Shown here in pieces: positions 37,259-47,728 of a DNA stretch of 64,000 nucleotides. The stretch comes from Marinobacter arenosus. Its GTDB lineage: Bacteria > Pseudomonadota > Gammaproteobacteria > Pseudomonadales > Oleiphilaceae. Within the stretch, counting starts at the first letter, position 1. Each line of letters opens with the position of its first letter. The position numbers were made by a program, and so were the translations under genes. Below the pieces are notes generated by a model. It was not told the origin of the DNA. It saw only the letters and a program-made list of their open reading frames with translations, and ran no database searches. The stretch lies in NCBI RefSeq assembly GCF_019264345.1, contig NZ_JAHVAO010000004.1, forward strand, positions 1 to 64,000, in the 5' to 3' direction.

Positions 37259-37292
37259 GCGCTTGACTCTGGTAGGAGTCAGGCGCTATTAT
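37259..37292 (+). promoter_or_regulatory. overlapping terminator-like hairpin and promoter before rpsM
   Basis: TTGACT (37263-37268) and TATTAT (37287-37292) with an 18-base spacer form a good sigma-70 promoter for the alpha operon. The same bases form an 11-bp stem (GCGCTTGACTC with GAGTCAGGCGC, one U-G pair, 6-base loop) followed by TATTATTT, which looks like an intrinsic terminator for spc. Which role dominates cannot be told from sequence. Confidence 0.65.
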
Positions 37293-37353
37293 TTCGCGCC
37301 CTTTTTGTGGCGGAAAATTCACACAGCAAAGCTTTGAACGCGGAGTAATTTGG

Positions 37354-37710
37354 ATGGCACGTATAGCCGGTGTCAATATACCCGATAACAAACATGCTGT
37401 TATCTCGCTGACCTACATCTTTGGTGTTGGCAAGACAACAGCCCAGAAGCTTTGCGATGCAACCGGCGTTAAGCCGGACGTCAAGGTCAAAGACCTGAGC
37501 GACGAGCAGCTTGAGTCACTTCGTACCGAAGTGGGCAAGGTGTCTGTCGAAGGCGATCTGCGTCGTGAAGTACAGATGAACATCAAGCGTTTGAAGGATC
37601 TCGGATGTCACCGTGGTCTGCGTCATCGTCATGGCCTTCCGGTCCGTGGCCAGCGCACCAAGACCAACGCCCGCACCCGTAAAGGTCCTCGCAAACCTAT
37701 TCGTAAGTAA
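37354..37710 (+). CDS. rpsM: 30S ribosomal protein S13
   Basis: 118-residue S13 at the subunit interface of the 30S head. It contains [20 protein letters not shown] and [20 protein letters not shown]. First gene of the alpha operon. Confidence 0.98.
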   Translation: MARIAGVNIPDNKHAVISLTYIFGVGKTTAQKLCDATGVKPDVKVKDLSDEQLESLRTEVGKVSVEGDLRREVQMNIKRLKDLGCHRGLRHRHGLPVRGQRTKTNARTRKGPRKPIRK

Positions 37711-37723
37711 CAGGTAGGCAAAC

Positions 37724-38113
37724 ATGGCAAAGCCAGGTACACGTACCCGTAAAAAGGTGAAAAAGACGGTTGTTGATGGCGTCGCGCACATTCACGCGTC
37801 CTTCAACAACACTATCGTGACCATTTCTGACCGTCAGGGCAACGTCCTGTCCTGGGCTACCTCTGGTGGTTCCGGTTTTCGTGGGTCACGCAAGAGTACA
37901 CCTTTTGCTGCGCAGGTAGCAGCTGAAAGAGCCGGTAACGCGGCTGCTGAATACGGCCTTAAAAACCTGGACGTAGAGGTTAAGGGTCCTGGGCCCGGAC
38001 GTGAATCTGCAGTTCGTGCGCTGAATGCGTGCGGCTACAAGATCACCAACATCACAGATGTGACGCCGATTCCCCATAACGGCTGTCGTCCGCCCAAAAA
38101 GCGCCGCGTCTAA
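37724..38113 (+). CDS. rpsK: 30S ribosomal protein S11
   Basis: 129-residue S11 of the 30S platform. It contains [19 protein letters not shown] and the C-terminal [18 protein letters not shown]. Starts 13 bases after rpsM. Confidence 0.98.
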   Translation: MAKPGTRTRKKVKKTVVDGVAHIHASFNNTIVTISDRQGNVLSWATSGGSGFRGSRKSTPFAAQVAAERAGNAAAEYGLKNLDVEVKGPGPGRESAVRALNACGYKITNITDVTPIPHNGCRPPKKRRV

Positions 38114-38131
38114 CACAGGAGACAGTGAATT

Positions 38132-38752
38132 ATGGCTCGTTATATAGGCCCGAAGTGCAAGCTGTCTCGTCGTGAAGGGACAGATCTTTTTCTGAAGAGC
38201 GGTGTTCGCGCGCTCGATTCCAAGTGCAACATCGAGACTCCGCCGGGTATGCACGGCGCGCGTCGCGGTCGTCTGTCCGAGTACGGCGTACAGCTTCGTG
38301 AAAAACAGAAAGTTCGTCGTATCTACGGCGTGCTGGAGAAGCAATTCCGTAATTACTACAAAGAGGCTGCCCGAATCAAAGGCGCAACGGGTGAAAACCT
38401 GCTGCAGCTTCTGGAAGGCCGTCTTGATAACGTTGTATACCGCATGGGCTTCGGTTCCACCCGTGCAGAATCCCGTCAGCTCGTTTCTCACAAGGCGATC
38501 CTGGTGAATGACAAGGTAGTGAACATTGCGTCCTACCAGGTCAAGCCCGGTGATGTTGTGAGCGTGCGCGAGAAGGCCAAGAACCAGCTCCGTGTTAAAG
38601 GCGCGCTGGATCTGTCTGCAAGCCGTGCACCGGTGAGCTGGGTAGAGGTCGACGCCAACAAGATGTCCGGCGTTTACAAGTCAGTGCCTGAGCGTACTGA
38701 ACTGCCGGCCGACATCAACGAGAACCTCATCGTCGAGCTTTACTCCAAGTAA
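38132..38752 (+). CDS. rpsD: 30S ribosomal protein S4
   Basis: 206-residue S4, an assembly initiator. It begins [20 protein letters not shown], with the S4 RNA-binding domain at [20 protein letters not shown]. It has no N-terminal zinc cysteine cluster. In E. coli S4 represses the alpha operon through the rpsM leader. Confidence 0.98.
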   Translation: MARYIGPKCKLSRREGTDLFLKSGVRALDSKCNIETPPGMHGARRGRLSEYGVQLREKQKVRRIYGVLEKQFRNYYKEAARIKGATGENLLQLLEGRLDNVVYRMGFGSTRAESRQLVSHKAILVNDKVVNIASYQVKPGDVVSVREKAKNQLRVKGALDLSASRAPVSWVEVDANKMSGVYKSVPERTELPADINENLIVELYSK

Positions 38753-38787
38753 AGCCCAGTTAGCAACGATAGCAGATAGGGGCGTCT

Positions 38788-39792
38788 ATGCAGCGTTCAG
38801 TACATGAGTTATTGACACCTCGTACCATTGACGTGAAGGAATCGAGCGCCACGCGTGCCAAGGTAACACTTGAACCTCTGGAAAGAGGCTTCGGGCATAC
38901 ACTCGGCAGTGCACTGCGCCGTATTCTTTTGTCTTCGATGCCGGGCTGCGCTGTGACTGAAGCGCAGATCGACGGCGTCTTGCACGAGTACAGCGCCATC
39001 GAGGGTGTCCAGGAAGACGTTATTGAGATTCTCCTGAATCTCAAGGGCGTCGCCGTGAAAATGAACGGTCGGGACGATGCCGAGCTCACGCTCAGCAAGA
39101 AAGGCCCGGGCGTTGTCACAGCCGGTGATATCAAGCTCGACCATGATGTTGAGATTGCCAACCCGGAGCACGTGATCTGTCACCTGAGCGAAAATGGTGA
39201 AGTGAACATGCGTCTCCGTGTTAATCGCGGTCGCGGCTATGAGCCGGCCGATCAGCGAGGTCTCGACGAGGACGAAACTCGCGCCATCGGACGCCTGCAG
39301 CTGGATGCAACTTTCAGCCCGGTTCGTCGCGTGGCTTACGCCGTGGAAAGTGCACGGGTTGAGCAGCGGACCGATCTGGACAAGCTGGTTATTGACCTGG
39401 AAACGAATGGCACCATCGATCCGGAAGAAGCAATTCGCCGGGCGGCCACCATTCTCCAGCAGCAACTGGCGGTATTTGTTGATTTCGATCACGAGAAAGA
39501 GCCTGAGCGCGTAGAGGAAGAGGAAGAAATTGATCCGATTCTGCTGCGTCCGGTTGATGATCTGGAATTGACAGTGCGTTCAGCTAACTGCTTGAAGGCT
39601 GAAAACATTTACTACATCGGCGATCTGATCCAGCGCACAGAAGTTGAGCTGCTGAAGACGCCTAACCTTGGTAAAAAGTCGCTGACCGAGATCAAAGACG
39701 TGCTTGCGTCCCGTGGTCTGTCACTGGGCATGCGTCTTGATAACTGGCCGCCGGCTAGCCTTCGTGGCGATGACCGGGTTTTGGGCGGTTAA
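38788..39792 (+). CDS. rpoA: RNA polymerase alpha subunit
   Basis: 334-residue alpha subunit. The N-terminal dimerisation domain contains [20 protein letters not shown]. The C-terminal domain, which binds UP elements and activators, contains [20 protein letters not shown] and [20 protein letters not shown] precedes the ATG. Confidence 0.98.
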   Translation: MQRSVHELLTPRTIDVKESSATRAKVTLEPLERGFGHTLGSALRRILLSSMPGCAVTEAQIDGVLHEYSAIEGVQEDVIEILLNLKGVAVKMNGRDDAELTLSKKGPGVVTAGDIKLDHDVEIANPEHVICHLSENGEVNMRLRVNRGRGYEPADQRGLDEDETRAIGRLQLDATFSPVRRVAYAVESARVEQRTDLDKLVIDLETNGTIDPEEAIRRAATILQQQLAVFVDFDHEKEPERVEEEEEIDPILLRPVDDLELTVRSANCLKAENIYYIGDLIQRTEVELLKTPNLGKKSLTEIKDVLASRGLSLGMRLDNWPPASLRGDDRVLGG

Positions 39793-39825
39793 TCGCCGAT
39801 TAGTTTAAGGTAAGGAATCAGAGCA

Positions 39826-40224
39826 ATGCGTCATCGTAAGAGTGGTCGTAAGTTCAGCAGGACCAGTGCGCATCGCAAGGCCATGTTCCGTAACATGACT
39901 GCGTCACTGGTTGAACACGAGCTGATCAAAACAACGCTGCCGAAAGCCAAAGAGCTTCGTCGGGTAGCCGAGCCTTTGATCACGCTCTCCAAGAATGATT
40001 CGGTCGCGAATCGTCGTCTGGCGTTTTCACGCCTGCGTGACGATGCCGCGGTTGCCAAGCTGTTTGATGAGCTTGGTCCCCGCTACAGCGAGCGTCCGGG
40101 TGGTTACCTTCGTATCCTGAAGTGCGGTTTCCGTGCCGGTGACAATGCCCCCATGGCATTTGTCGAGCTGGTCGGTCGCCCGCTGGATATCGAAGCGGAA
40201 GAGGTGGACGAAGACGAAGAGTAA
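39826..40224 (+). CDS. rplQ: 50S ribosomal protein L17
   Basis: 132-residue L17. It begins [20 protein letters not shown] and contains [17 protein letters not shown], with an acidic C-terminal tail. Last gene of the alpha operon. Confidence 0.98.
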   Translation: MRHRKSGRKFSRTSAHRKAMFRNMTASLVEHELIKTTLPKAKELRRVAEPLITLSKNDSVANRRLAFSRLRDDAAVAKLFDELGPRYSERPGGYLRILKCGFRAGDNAPMAFVELVGRPLDIEAEEVDEDEE

Positions 40225-40241
40225 GTTCTTCGGACAAGTCC

Positions 40242-40277
40242 AAAAAAACCGGGTCCCGAAAGGTACCCGGTTTTTTT
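40242..40277 (+). terminator. bidirectional terminator between rplQ and uvrA
   Basis: ACCGGGT (40248-40254) pairs with ACCCGGT (40265-40271), flanked by an A run on the left and a T run on the right. It can end both the alpha operon and, on the other strand, uvrA transcription. Confidence 0.9.
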
Positions 40278-40323
40278 GTGTCTCGGCTACAGCCGTGATG
40301 GCCCAAGCCGAGGCGCTTTGGAG

Positions 40324-43158
40324 TTACGCGCCTTTGGCCTTTTTCAGCATGGGCTTCAAATACCTTCCGGTGTGGGAAGCGGGGTTTTCGGCGACGTCCT
40401 CCGGGGTTCCCTCGGCAATGATCTGACCGCCACCTGAGCCGCCTTCCGGGCCGAGGTCCACAATCCAGTCTGCGGTCTTGATGACATCCAGATTGTGTTC
40501 AATGACCACGATGGTGTTGCCGTGGTCCCGCAGGCGCTCAAGGACGTTCAGCAATTGCTGAATATCGTAGAAATGCAGCCCCGTGGTCGGTTCGTCGAGG
40601 ATGTACAGGGTTTTGCCGGTGTCGCGCTTCGACAGTTCCTTGGCGAGTTTTACCCGCTGGGCTTCACCACCCGACAGGGTCACTGCACTCTGTCCCAGGC
40701 GGATGTAGGAGAGTCCGACGTCCATCAGGGTCTGTAGCTTCCGGGCCAGGAACGGCACGGCGTCAAAGAACTCTCGGCCCTCTTCGACGGTCATTTCCAG
40801 GACCTCGTGGATATTTTTGCCTTTATAGCGGACTTCCAGCGTTTCCCGGTTGTAGCGCTTGGCTTTGCAGACGTCGCAGGGCACGTACACATCTGGCAGG
40901 AAGTGCATTTCCACTTTGATGACGCCGTCGCCCTGGCAGGCCTCGCAGCGGCCGCCTTTCACGTTGAAGGAGAAGCGGCCGGGCTTGTAGCCCCGCGACC
41001 GGGCTTCCTGGGTGCCGGCAAACAGTTCCCGAATGGGCGTGAAAAGTCCTGTATAGGTCGCCGGGTTCGAGCGAGGTGTCCGACCAATTGGGCTCTGATC
41101 AATGTCGATCACCTTGTCCAGATGATCCAGGCCTTTCAGGCTCTTGTAAGGAGCGTGACTGAGGCTGGTGGCTTTGTTCAGTTTTGCAGCCGACACCGGG
41201 TAGAGCGTACTGTTGATCAGGGTCGACTTGCCTGAGCCAGAGACCCCGGTGACGCAGGTCATAATGCCCAGCGGCAGGTTGAGGGTGACGTCCTGAAGGT
41301 TGTTGCCCGTCGCTCCAGTGAGGGTGAGTGTTTTGCCCGTTCCGGGGTTTCGCCGGCTGGGTACGGCAATCTCACGAGTGCCGTTAAGGTATTGCCCGGT
41401 AAGTGAATCGGGGTTGTCCAGAATGTCCTGGGGAGTTCCCTGGGCAATGATCTGTCCGCCATGGATGCCGGCGCCTGGGCCAATATCGATCACATGGTCG
41501 GCCGCCCGGATGGCATCTTCATCGTGCTCCACGACAATGACAGTATTGCCGAGGTCCCGCAGGTGGGTGAGGGTCGCGAGCAGGCGATCGTTGTCGCGCT
41601 GATGCAGGCCAATGGACGGTTCATCCAGTATGTACATGACGCCCACCAGGCCGGCACCAATCTGGCTGGCCAGTCGGATACGCTGGGCCTCGCCACCGGA
41701 GAGCGTGTCGGCGCTCCGTTCCAACGTCAGGTATTCGAGTCCGACGTTCACCAGAAACTGGAGCCGTTGGCGGACCTCCTTCAGAATTTTCTCCGCGATT
41801 TCGCCCTTGCGGCCCGGCAGGGTCAGGTGCTCGAAGTAATCGTGGGCATCGCCTACCGGGAGGCGGGTCACCTCGGGAAGGTTTCGGTTTTCGATAAATA
41901 CGTGTCGTGCACTGCGGCGCAGGCGAGAACCGTGACAGTCCTTGCACGGTTGGGTACTGAGGTTTCTGGCCAGCTCCTCCCGCATACTCTGGGAGTCGGT
42001 CTCCCGGTACCGGCGTTCAAGATTAGGGAGGATGCCCTCGAAGGGGTGGGCCTTTTCCATGATGTGGCCGCGCGAGTTCACGTAACGGAAGGGAATGTCC
42101 TCCTTGCCGGACCCGTGCAGGAGCACATTCTGGAAGTCCTCGGGGAGATCAGCCCACGGTGTCTCCAGGTCCATGCCGTAGTGGTCGGCGACACTGCCGA
42201 GCATCTGGAAGTAGTAAACCGCTCTGCGATCCCAGCCCTTGATCGCCCCAGCGGCCAATGTGGCCTCGGGGTGCTGGATGATTTTCTCCGGATCGAAGAA
42301 CTGTTTGACGCCGAGGCCGTCGCACGTAGGGCAGGCGCCGGCAGGGTTGTTGAAGGAAAAGATCCGCGGCTCCAGTTCGCTGAGCGCATACCCGCACAGG
42401 TTGCACGCGTAGCGGGCCGAGAAAGTCTGGTCTTCACCGTCACCGCTCATGGGTGCTACCAGTGCAATGCCATCGGCAAGCTCGAGCGTGGTTTCGAAAC
42501 TCTCCGCCAACCGCTGCTCCAGCCCGGGCTTGACCTTGAACCGGTCCACGACGACATCAATCTGGTGCTTGCGCTTCTTGTCCAACTCAGGAATGTCGTC
42601 AATGTCATAGACGGTGCCGTCGACCCGAAGCCGGATGAAACCCTGGCTTTTCATGGTTTCGATAATTTGTTGGTGCTCGCCCTTGCGGTCCCGGATGACT
42701 GGGGCAAGTATCATCAGCTTGCTGTCCTCTGGCATGGCAAGAACCTGATCGACCATCTGGCTGATGGTCTGAGCTTCGAGCGGCTGGTCGTGATCGGGGC
42801 AGCGCGGCTCGCCGGCGCGGGCGAACAGCAAGCGCAGGTAATCGTATATTTCGGTGATGGTGCCGACGGTCGAGCGGGGGTTGTGCGAGGTGGATTTCTG
42901 TTCGATGGAAATGGCTGGAGAAAGACCTTCGATGTGATCGACGTCGGGCTTTTCCATCATCGACAGGAACTGCCGGGCATAGGTAGACAGGGATTCCACA
43001 TAGCGGCGCTGACCCTCGGCGTAGAGTGTGTCGAACGCCAGGGACGACTTCCCTGAGCCGGACAGTCCGGTCACCACGATCAGCTTGTCCCGAGGCATAT
43101 CCAGGTCGAAATTCTTCAGGTTGTGGGTACGCGCCCCTTTGATCTGGATATGGTCCAT
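40324..43158 (-). CDS. uvrA: excinuclease ABC subunit A
   Basis: 944-residue UvrA, the damage-recognition ATPase of nucleotide excision repair. Both ABC modules are intact: Walker [15 protein letters not shown] and [14 protein letters not shown], with [12 protein letters not shown] and [12 protein letters not shown] signatures. Two zinc modules are visible (CNLCGY...[12 protein letters not shown]...CDVC). It is divergent from the MFS gene. No LexA-type CTG-N10-CAG box was found in the 184-base spacer. Confidence 0.98.
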   Translation of the reverse strand: MDHIQIKGARTHNLKNFDLDMPRDKLIVVTGLSGSGKSSLAFDTLYAEGQRRYVESLSTYARQFLSMMEKPDVDHIEGLSPAISIEQKSTSHNPRSTVGTITEIYDYLRLLFARAGEPRCPDHDQPLEAQTISQMVDQVLAMPEDSKLMILAPVIRDRKGEHQQIIETMKSQGFIRLRVDGTVYDIDDIPELDKKRKHQIDVVVDRFKVKPGLEQRLAESFETTLELADGIALVAPMSGDGEDQTFSARYACNLCGYALSELEPRIFSFNNPAGACPTCDGLGVKQFFDPEKIIQHPEATLAAGAIKGWDRRAVYYFQMLGSVADHYGMDLETPWADLPEDFQNVLLHGSGKEDIPFRYVNSRGHIMEKAHPFEGILPNLERRYRETDSQSMREELARNLSTQPCKDCHGSRLRRSARHVFIENRNLPEVTRLPVGDAHDYFEHLTLPGRKGEIAEKILKEVRQRLQFLVNVGLEYLTLERSADTLSGGEAQRIRLASQIGAGLVGVMYILDEPSIGLHQRDNDRLLATLTHLRDLGNTVIVVEHDEDAIRAADHVIDIGPGAGIHGGQIIAQGTPQDILDNPDSLTGQYLNGTREIAVPSRRNPGTGKTLTLTGATGNNLQDVTLNLPLGIMTCVTGVSGSGKSTLINSTLYPVSAAKLNKATSLSHAPYKSLKGLDHLDKVIDIDQSPIGRTPRSNPATYTGLFTPIRELFAGTQEARSRGYKPGRFSFNVKGGRCEACQGDGVIKVEMHFLPDVYVPCDVCKAKRYNRETLEVRYKGKNIHEVLEMTVEEGREFFDAVPFLARKLQTLMDVGLSYIRLGQSAVTLSGGEAQRVKLAKELSKRDTGKTLYILDEPTTGLHFYDIQQLLNVLERLRDHGNTIVVIEHNLDVIKTADWIVDLGPEGGSGGGQIIAEGTPEDVAENPASHTGRYLKPMLKKAKGA

Positions 43159-43184
43159 AACACCTCGCTCAAATAAAAACGAAA

Positions 43185-43190
43185 ATTATA
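43185..43190 (-). promoter_or_regulatory. candidate -10 of uvrA
   Basis: Consensus TATAAT on the minus strand, 27 bases before the uvrA start. The -35 region is poor (TTCGCC at 18-base spacing). Confidence 0.45.
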
Positions 43191-43342
43191 CCGCGTTCGA
43201 ACGCCTGCGGCGAAAATGCCGGTTGTTCCGGCTCATCGGACACTGTGCCGCGATGGCGCCCCTTCTGTTACAATGCGCGGCCCGCGAAGGCTATGTGCCT
43301 TCTCGCAAGTCCGCTTTCAACCCCGGCTGAGGTAGTGTTTCC

Positions 43343-44713
43343 ATGAACGCGTTGGAAAAACGATCGGTTTCGGCCCTCGCGTCTGTCTACGCCATGCGCA
43401 TGCTTGGGCTGTTTATGGTCATGCCCGTGTTCATGCTGCTGGGTAGTGATCTTCGGGGCGCCACGCCGGCTCTGCTTGGATTCGCCATCGGCGCCTATGG
43501 GCTCAGCCAGGCCTTGCTGCAGATTCCCTTTGGCTTGCTGTCTGACCGGGTTGGTCGCAAGCCAATGATTTACATCGGGTTGATCCTCTTTGCCGCCGGC
43601 AGTGTTCTGGCTGGCGCCACCGAGTCGATATACGTTGTGATTCTCGGTCGGATTCTTCAGGGAGCCGGGGCGATCGCCAGCGTGTTGATGGCCATGTTGA
43701 GTGACCTGACCCGAGAGGAACAACGAACGAAGGCGATGGCGACGGTTGGCATTTCCATCGGGTTGTCGTTTTCTGTGTCGCTGGTCCTTGGTCCCCTGAT
43801 TGGCTCGGTCTGGGGGCTATCCGGCATCTTCTACACCACGGCCGCTCTGGCCGTCCTGGCGCTGGTCATCGTGAATCGTGTGGTGCCAACGCCCCATCAG
43901 CACAAACTCAGCGCCGATACCCACCCGGCCCGCCAGATGCTGGGGCGGGTTCTCTCGGATGGCCGCCTGCTTCGTCTGGACTTTGGCATCTTTGCCTTGC
44001 ACCTGGTTCTGACTGCGCTGTTCCTTGTCTTTCCCTCCATTCTGCAGGATCAGTTGGGGCTGGCCAGCGGTTCCCATTGGTGGTTTTACCTCACTGTGAT
44101 GGTGACGTCGTTCTTTGCGATGGTGCCATTCATCATCATTGGCGAGAAAAAACGCAAGATGAAGGCGGTGCTCTGTGGCGCGATTGCCTTACTGACATTG
44201 GCGACGGCTGGTTTGACCACCGTTTCAACGGGACTCCTTGCCGCCTGGGCCGTGCTGTTCTTCTTCTTTATGGCGTTCAATCTCCTGGAGGCGAGCTTGC
44301 CCTCACTGATCAGCAAGGAGGCGCCCGCGGCGAGCAAGGGCACGGCGATGGGAGCCTACTCTACGTCCCAGTTCATGGGGGCGTTTCTCGGTGGGGCGCT
44401 GGGCGGGGTATTGCTGGGGCAACTTGGCATTGATGGTGTTCTGTGGTTCATGGCTGCAGTGCTCGCAGTGTGGCTGCTGGTCGCCTTGACCATGCCTTCG
44501 CCGCGATACACCACCAGTTTCGTGTTACAGTTGCAGCAGGTTGGTGGTAATCCCTACGACGATATTGATGATAGCCTGCGCCGGTTGCCCGGTGTTCAGG
44601 ATGTCGTGATTGTGGAGGATGCCGCTACTGCCTATCTCAAGGTGGATCGTCAACAATTCGATGAAGCGTTACTTGCGGACTTTTCATTTGTCCGGCACGG
44701 TAGCAATACGTGA
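43343..44713 (+). CDS. YajR-like MFS transporter
   Basis: 456-residue major facilitator with 12 predicted membrane segments. Motif A is GLLSDRVGRKPMIYIG between segments 2 and 3. A soluble C-terminal domain of about 60 residues follows the last segment (NPYDDIDDSLRRLPGVQDVV...YLKVDRQQFDE). It resembles the YAM domain of E. coli YajR, a small ferredoxin-like fold; length also matches YajR. Substrate unknown; drug-proton antiport is the usual guess for the family. It lies between divergent uvrA and ssb. Confidence 0.8.
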   Translation: MNALEKRSVSALASVYAMRMLGLFMVMPVFMLLGSDLRGATPALLGFAIGAYGLSQALLQIPFGLLSDRVGRKPMIYIGLILFAAGSVLAGATESIYVVILGRILQGAGAIASVLMAMLSDLTREEQRTKAMATVGISIGLSFSVSLVLGPLIGSVWGLSGIFYTTAALAVLALVIVNRVVPTPHQHKLSADTHPARQMLGRVLSDGRLLRLDFGIFALHLVLTALFLVFPSILQDQLGLASGSHWWFYLTVMVTSFFAMVPFIIIGEKKRKMKAVLCGAIALLTLATAGLTTVSTGLLAAWAVLFFFFMAFNLLEASLPSLISKEAPAASKGTAMGAYSTSQFMGAFLGGALGGVLLGQLGIDGVLWFMAAVLAVWLLVALTMPSPRYTTSFVLQLQQVGGNPYDDIDDSLRRLPGVQDVVIVEDAATAYLKVDRQQFDEALLADFSFVRHGSNT

Positions 44714-44771
44714 AATTTGGAGGCCCGCAGGGAGCGCGGGTCGTCCCTGAAAACAGAGTCAGGAGCTGAAC

Positions 44772-45296
44772 ATGGCACGAGGCGTCAACAAAGTCATTCT
44801 TATCGGGAACCTGGGGCAGGATCCGGATACCCGTTACACCCCCAACGGCAATGCCGTGGTAAACCTGAACCTTGCGACTGACGAAAGCTACAAGGATCGT
44901 CAGACCGGGCAGCTGGTGCCAAAGACTGAATGGCACCGGATCGTCTTGTTTGGCAAGGTCGCCGAGGTTGCCGGCCAATTTCTCCGCAAAGGGTCCAAGG
45001 TCTATATCGAAGGCAAGCTTCAGACCCGCAAGTGGCAGGGGCAGGATGGTCAGGACCGTTACACGACCGAGGTGGTTGTCGACATCAACGGCCAGATGCA
45101 GATGCTGGACAGTCGTGGCGAAGGCGGCATGAACCAGGGAGCACCTGCGGGCCGTCCGCAGCAATCTGGCTACAATGCGCCGGCGGGTCAGCAGAACAAC
45201 AATCCACCGCCGCAGCAATCTGGTGGTTACAATCAGCCGTCCCAGGGCAGCATGCCGGAGCCGGTTGATGACTTTGACGACGATATTCCCTTCTAA
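44772..45296 (+). CDS. ssb: single-stranded DNA-binding protein
   Basis: 174-residue SSB. OB-fold at residues 1-112 ([29 protein letters not shown]), then a Gly/Gln/Asn/Pro-rich linker. The acidic tip DDFDDDIPF recruits repair and replication partners. A strong terminator follows. The uvrA...ssb...msh order recalls Vibrio. Confidence 0.98.
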   Translation: MARGVNKVILIGNLGQDPDTRYTPNGNAVVNLNLATDESYKDRQTGQLVPKTEWHRIVLFGKVAEVAGQFLRKGSKVYIEGKLQTRKWQGQDGQDRYTTEVVVDINGQMQMLDSRGEGGMNQGAPAGRPQQSGYNAPAGQQNNNPPPQQSGGYNQPSQGSMPEPVDDFDDDIPF

Positions 45297-45316
45297 GAAG
45301 GAATTCGTATCGTTCG

Positions 45317-45349
45317 CAAAAGGCCCCCGTATACCGGGGGCCTTTTTGT
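45317..45349 (+). terminator. ssb terminator
   Basis: AAAGGCCCCCG and CGGGGGCCTTT pair around TATAC, followed by a T run. It separates ssb from the MSHA locus. Confidence 0.93.
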
Positions 45350-45425
45350 TACGGTGATGCAAAAAGACGTGAAATAAACCGAAAACCGTAGAGTTCGGTT
45401 CACCTTCTCATCTATTATGTAAGCC

Positions 45426-45465
45426 AATGTAAAAATTGCTGATTTTTTGGCCAAAATAATAAAAA
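45426..45465 (+). promoter_or_regulatory. candidate regulatory motif upstream of the MSHA locus
   Basis: AATGTAAAA (45426-45434) and GGCCAAAATAA (45449-45459) followed by an A-rich patch and AGCCCCGGC. The same blocks occur at 202-240 upstream of the DUF6160-like cluster. It lies in the 210-base gap that must hold the MSHA promoter; no convincing -35/-10 pair was found. Confidence 0.35.
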
Positions 45466-45506
45466 CTTAGCCCCGGCGAGTGGTCCTGAATCTATCTGAA
45501 GACTCT

Positions 45507-46439
45507 ATGACACAACGTTCCATCCTAGAAAAGATTACCGGTTTGCTCAGTGGGTCCCGGGGGCTTCAGCGTGTCTGTCTGGAGGTCCGCCCGGATGGCA
45601 TTGCCTGGGCTGAAACCGTGGTGGGCTCTTCCGTGCCGGTGGGATTCATGGAGTGCCGCCCGGCACAGCGCACCCAGGCTTTGCAGGAGTTGGTCAAGCA
45701 GCGTGGCTGGGCTGGGGCGTCAACCACGCTCGTGTTGCCGCTGGATCAGTACCAGGTCTTCCAGATGGAGCGCCCCGATGGCGTTGACGAGTCGGAACTG
45801 GCCGATGCCCTGAAGTGGAAGCTCAAGGATTTTCTGGATTTTAGCCCGACCGACGTCGTGTCCGATGTGTTCCCATTTCCTCAAGATGCCTCCAGGGGAC
45901 GCGGCGCGCTGGTAAACGTGGTGGCCGCGCGTAAATCACTTGTGCGTGAATTGGTCGCTCTGGTGGCTGCATCTGATCTTCTGCTGGATCGTATCGACAT
46001 TGCGGAACTGGCTTTACGAAACCTTGCGAGTGTTCTTGATGAAAACAGACGGGGGATCGCCCTTGTCCATCTTCGGGAAAGTTACGGTCAGATGATTGTT
46101 TGCCGGGAGGACACACTCTACCTGTCTCGCCGTCTGGACGTTCCGGCCGCGGACCTCCGGGATGTGGCGCGACAGGAAAGTGCGGTTCAAACCCTGGCGC
46201 TGGAAATGCAACGATCACTGGATTATTACGAGAGTCAGTTGGGGCAGGTGCCCCCGGCTACGATTCGTATGGTTGCCAGAGACAGCGCGTTGCCGCTCGC
46301 GTCAATGGTGTCCTCGTATGTGGCAGTGGGCGTGCAAATGCTGGACTGGGCAGTTCTGGGACTGGATCAGCCCCTCGATAGCCGGTGCTTGCCGGCCTGG
46401 AGTGCCGGGCTCGTGCGGACAAAGGGGGACCGTTCGTGA
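45507..46439 (+). CDS. mshI: MSHA biogenesis protein MshI (PilM-like)
   Basis: 310-residue cytoplasmic protein of the inner-membrane pilus complex. It resembles the actin-like PilM/MshI fold: LVLPLDQYQVFQMERPDGVDESELADALKWKL corresponds to the ring that contacts PilN. IDIAELALRNL and MQRSLDYYESQLGQVPPATI follow in the second half. The ATG at 45507 is chosen; a GTG at 45480 would add nine residues and neither has a strong ribosome site. It overlaps the next gene by four bases. Identification rests on the gene order and these segments. Confidence 0.85.
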   Translation: MTQRSILEKITGLLSGSRGLQRVCLEVRPDGIAWAETVVGSSVPVGFMECRPAQRTQALQELVKQRGWAGASTTLVLPLDQYQVFQMERPDGVDESELADALKWKLKDFLDFSPTDVVSDVFPFPQDASRGRGALVNVVAARKSLVRELVALVAASDLLLDRIDIAELALRNLASVLDENRRGIALVHLRESYGQMIVCREDTLYLSRRLDVPAADLRDVARQESAVQTLALEMQRSLDYYESQLGQVPPATIRMVARDSALPLASMVSSYVAVGVQMLDWAVLGLDQPLDSRCLPAWSAGLVRTKGDRS

Positions 46440-47041
46440 ATCAGCAGGTCAATCTGTATGTCCAGGAATTGCGGCCTCGCAAAGAGAGCGTGCAGGCTGG
46501 AACTTTTCTGGGCCTGGTTGCGGTTCTGGTTATTGTCTTGGTGGTCACCGGTGCGGTGGTGGGCCATCAGAACAGCCGGCTGGCGGAACAGGTCAACGAT
46601 ATCGAAAGGCAGAATCTGGGCCTCGAACAGGACATCACTCGCCTGTCTGCGGTGGTCAGCGCGAGGCAACCGGCTCCCGAGGTTGTGAAAACCCTTGAGC
46701 AGGTTTCTGAAACCCTTCTGCGCCGACAGCGCCTGTTGGAACAGGTGGAGGGCCTGGTGCTCAATGATGGCGGGCGTTTCTCTCCCCAGATGGCTGCCCT
46801 GGCGCGCCAGATTCCCGATAACGTCTGGCTGACGGGCATCCAACTGGACGGTCTGCAGTCCAGGGTGACCATCGAAGGCCGCGCTCGTTCGAGTGCCCTG
46901 GTGCCGGCCTATCTTGAGAACCTGAGTAATGAGCCCGCGTTCGCCGGCAAGACCTTTGGCGCGTTCCGGCTCTCCCGGCCCGAAGATGGGCGCTGGATCG
47001 ATTTTCATGTGGCAACGGAACGCTCCGGGGAGGCCAACTGA
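46436..47041 (+). CDS. MSHA biogenesis PilN-like protein
   Basis: 201-residue PilN-type inner-membrane protein. GTG start overlaps the mshI stop (GTGA). A cytoplasmic N-terminus (VNQQVNLYVQELRPRKES) is the PilM-binding type. It is followed by one membrane segment (about residues 22-44), a coiled-coil stretch, and a periplasmic ferredoxin-like domain with NVWLTGIQLDGLQSRVTIEG. In other msh loci this gene is treated as part of mshI or called mshI2. Confidence 0.82.
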   Translation: MNQQVNLYVQELRPRKESVQAGTFLGLVAVLVIVLVVTGAVVGHQNSRLAEQVNDIERQNLGLEQDITRLSAVVSARQPAPEVVKTLEQVSETLLRRQRLLEQVEGLVLNDGGRFSPQMAALARQIPDNVWLTGIQLDGLQSRVTIEGRARSSALVPAYLENLSNEPAFAGKTFGAFRLSRPEDGRWIDFHVATERSGEAN

Positions 47042-47727
47042 TGGCCAAGGCCTGGAACGAATCTCTGCAGAACGGAGCGCAATGGTTTAACGAGCGTCCG
47101 ATTCGAGAGCGCGTGCTCATCACAATTACCGTACTGACACTCCTTGCCTTTATTGGTTGGGAGCTTGGCGTGGCGCCGGCACTGACAAAACAGCAGATCC
47201 TGGAGTCCCGAATCGGCGTACTTGCCTCCAGTAGGGACAGCTTGCTGACGCAGCAGCAGAGTCTGAACGATCGGGTGGCTGCTGACCCGTCCCAGGAACT
47301 GCGGAACCAACTGGCGGCTCGTCGTGAGAGATTGGCACGGCTTGACCGGCAGATTGCGGAGACCACCGGCCAGTTGATCGCCCCTCGGGCCATGGTGTCG
47401 GTGTTGAAGGATATGCTGTCGGCCCAGGAATCCCTGGATCTCCAGACTCTCGAACTGAAAACGCCTGCCCCGGTGTATGCACCGCGGCCGGATGCGACAG
47501 TGAATCAGACTAAGGAGCAGGGCAGGCCACTACTTTACGCCCATGATGTGGAGTTGACGGTGCGGGGAAGCTACCTCGAAGTACTGGCTTACCTTGAGCG
47601 CCTGGAAGCACTGGATGAACGTCTTGGATGGGTGGCTCTTGAGTACGATGCGGAAAGCTGGCCGTCCGGAGAAGCCGTGATTCGGGTCAGAACACTGAGT
47701 CTTGAACCGGCGTGGCTGGGAGTATGA
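47041..47727 (+). CDS. mshJ: MSHA biogenesis protein MshJ (PilO-like)
   Basis: 228-residue protein with an N-terminal membrane segment (about residues 24-40), a long coiled coil (residues 50-125), and a periplasmic PilO-like domain ending VELTVRGSYLEVLAYLERLE. It forms the alignment complex with the PilN-like protein. It starts with an ATG overlapping the previous stop by one base. Confidence 0.85.
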   Translation: MAKAWNESLQNGAQWFNERPIRERVLITITVLTLLAFIGWELGVAPALTKQQILESRIGVLASSRDSLLTQQQSLNDRVAADPSQELRNQLAARRERLARLDRQIAETTGQLIAPRAMVSVLKDMLSAQESLDLQTLELKTPAPVYAPRPDATVNQTKEQGRPLLYAHDVELTVRGSYLEVLAYLERLEALDERLGWVALEYDAESWPSGEAVIRVRTLSLEPAWLGV

Positions 47728-47728
47728 G

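Noticed and set aside
41461-43056. 531-codon plus-strand open frame opposite uvrA
   Set aside because: Fully antisense to the well-conserved uvrA; no start context and no domain.
43246-43274. Promoter for the MFS gene with TACAAT at 43269
   Set aside because: The -10 is good, but no acceptable -35 lies at 16-18 bases.
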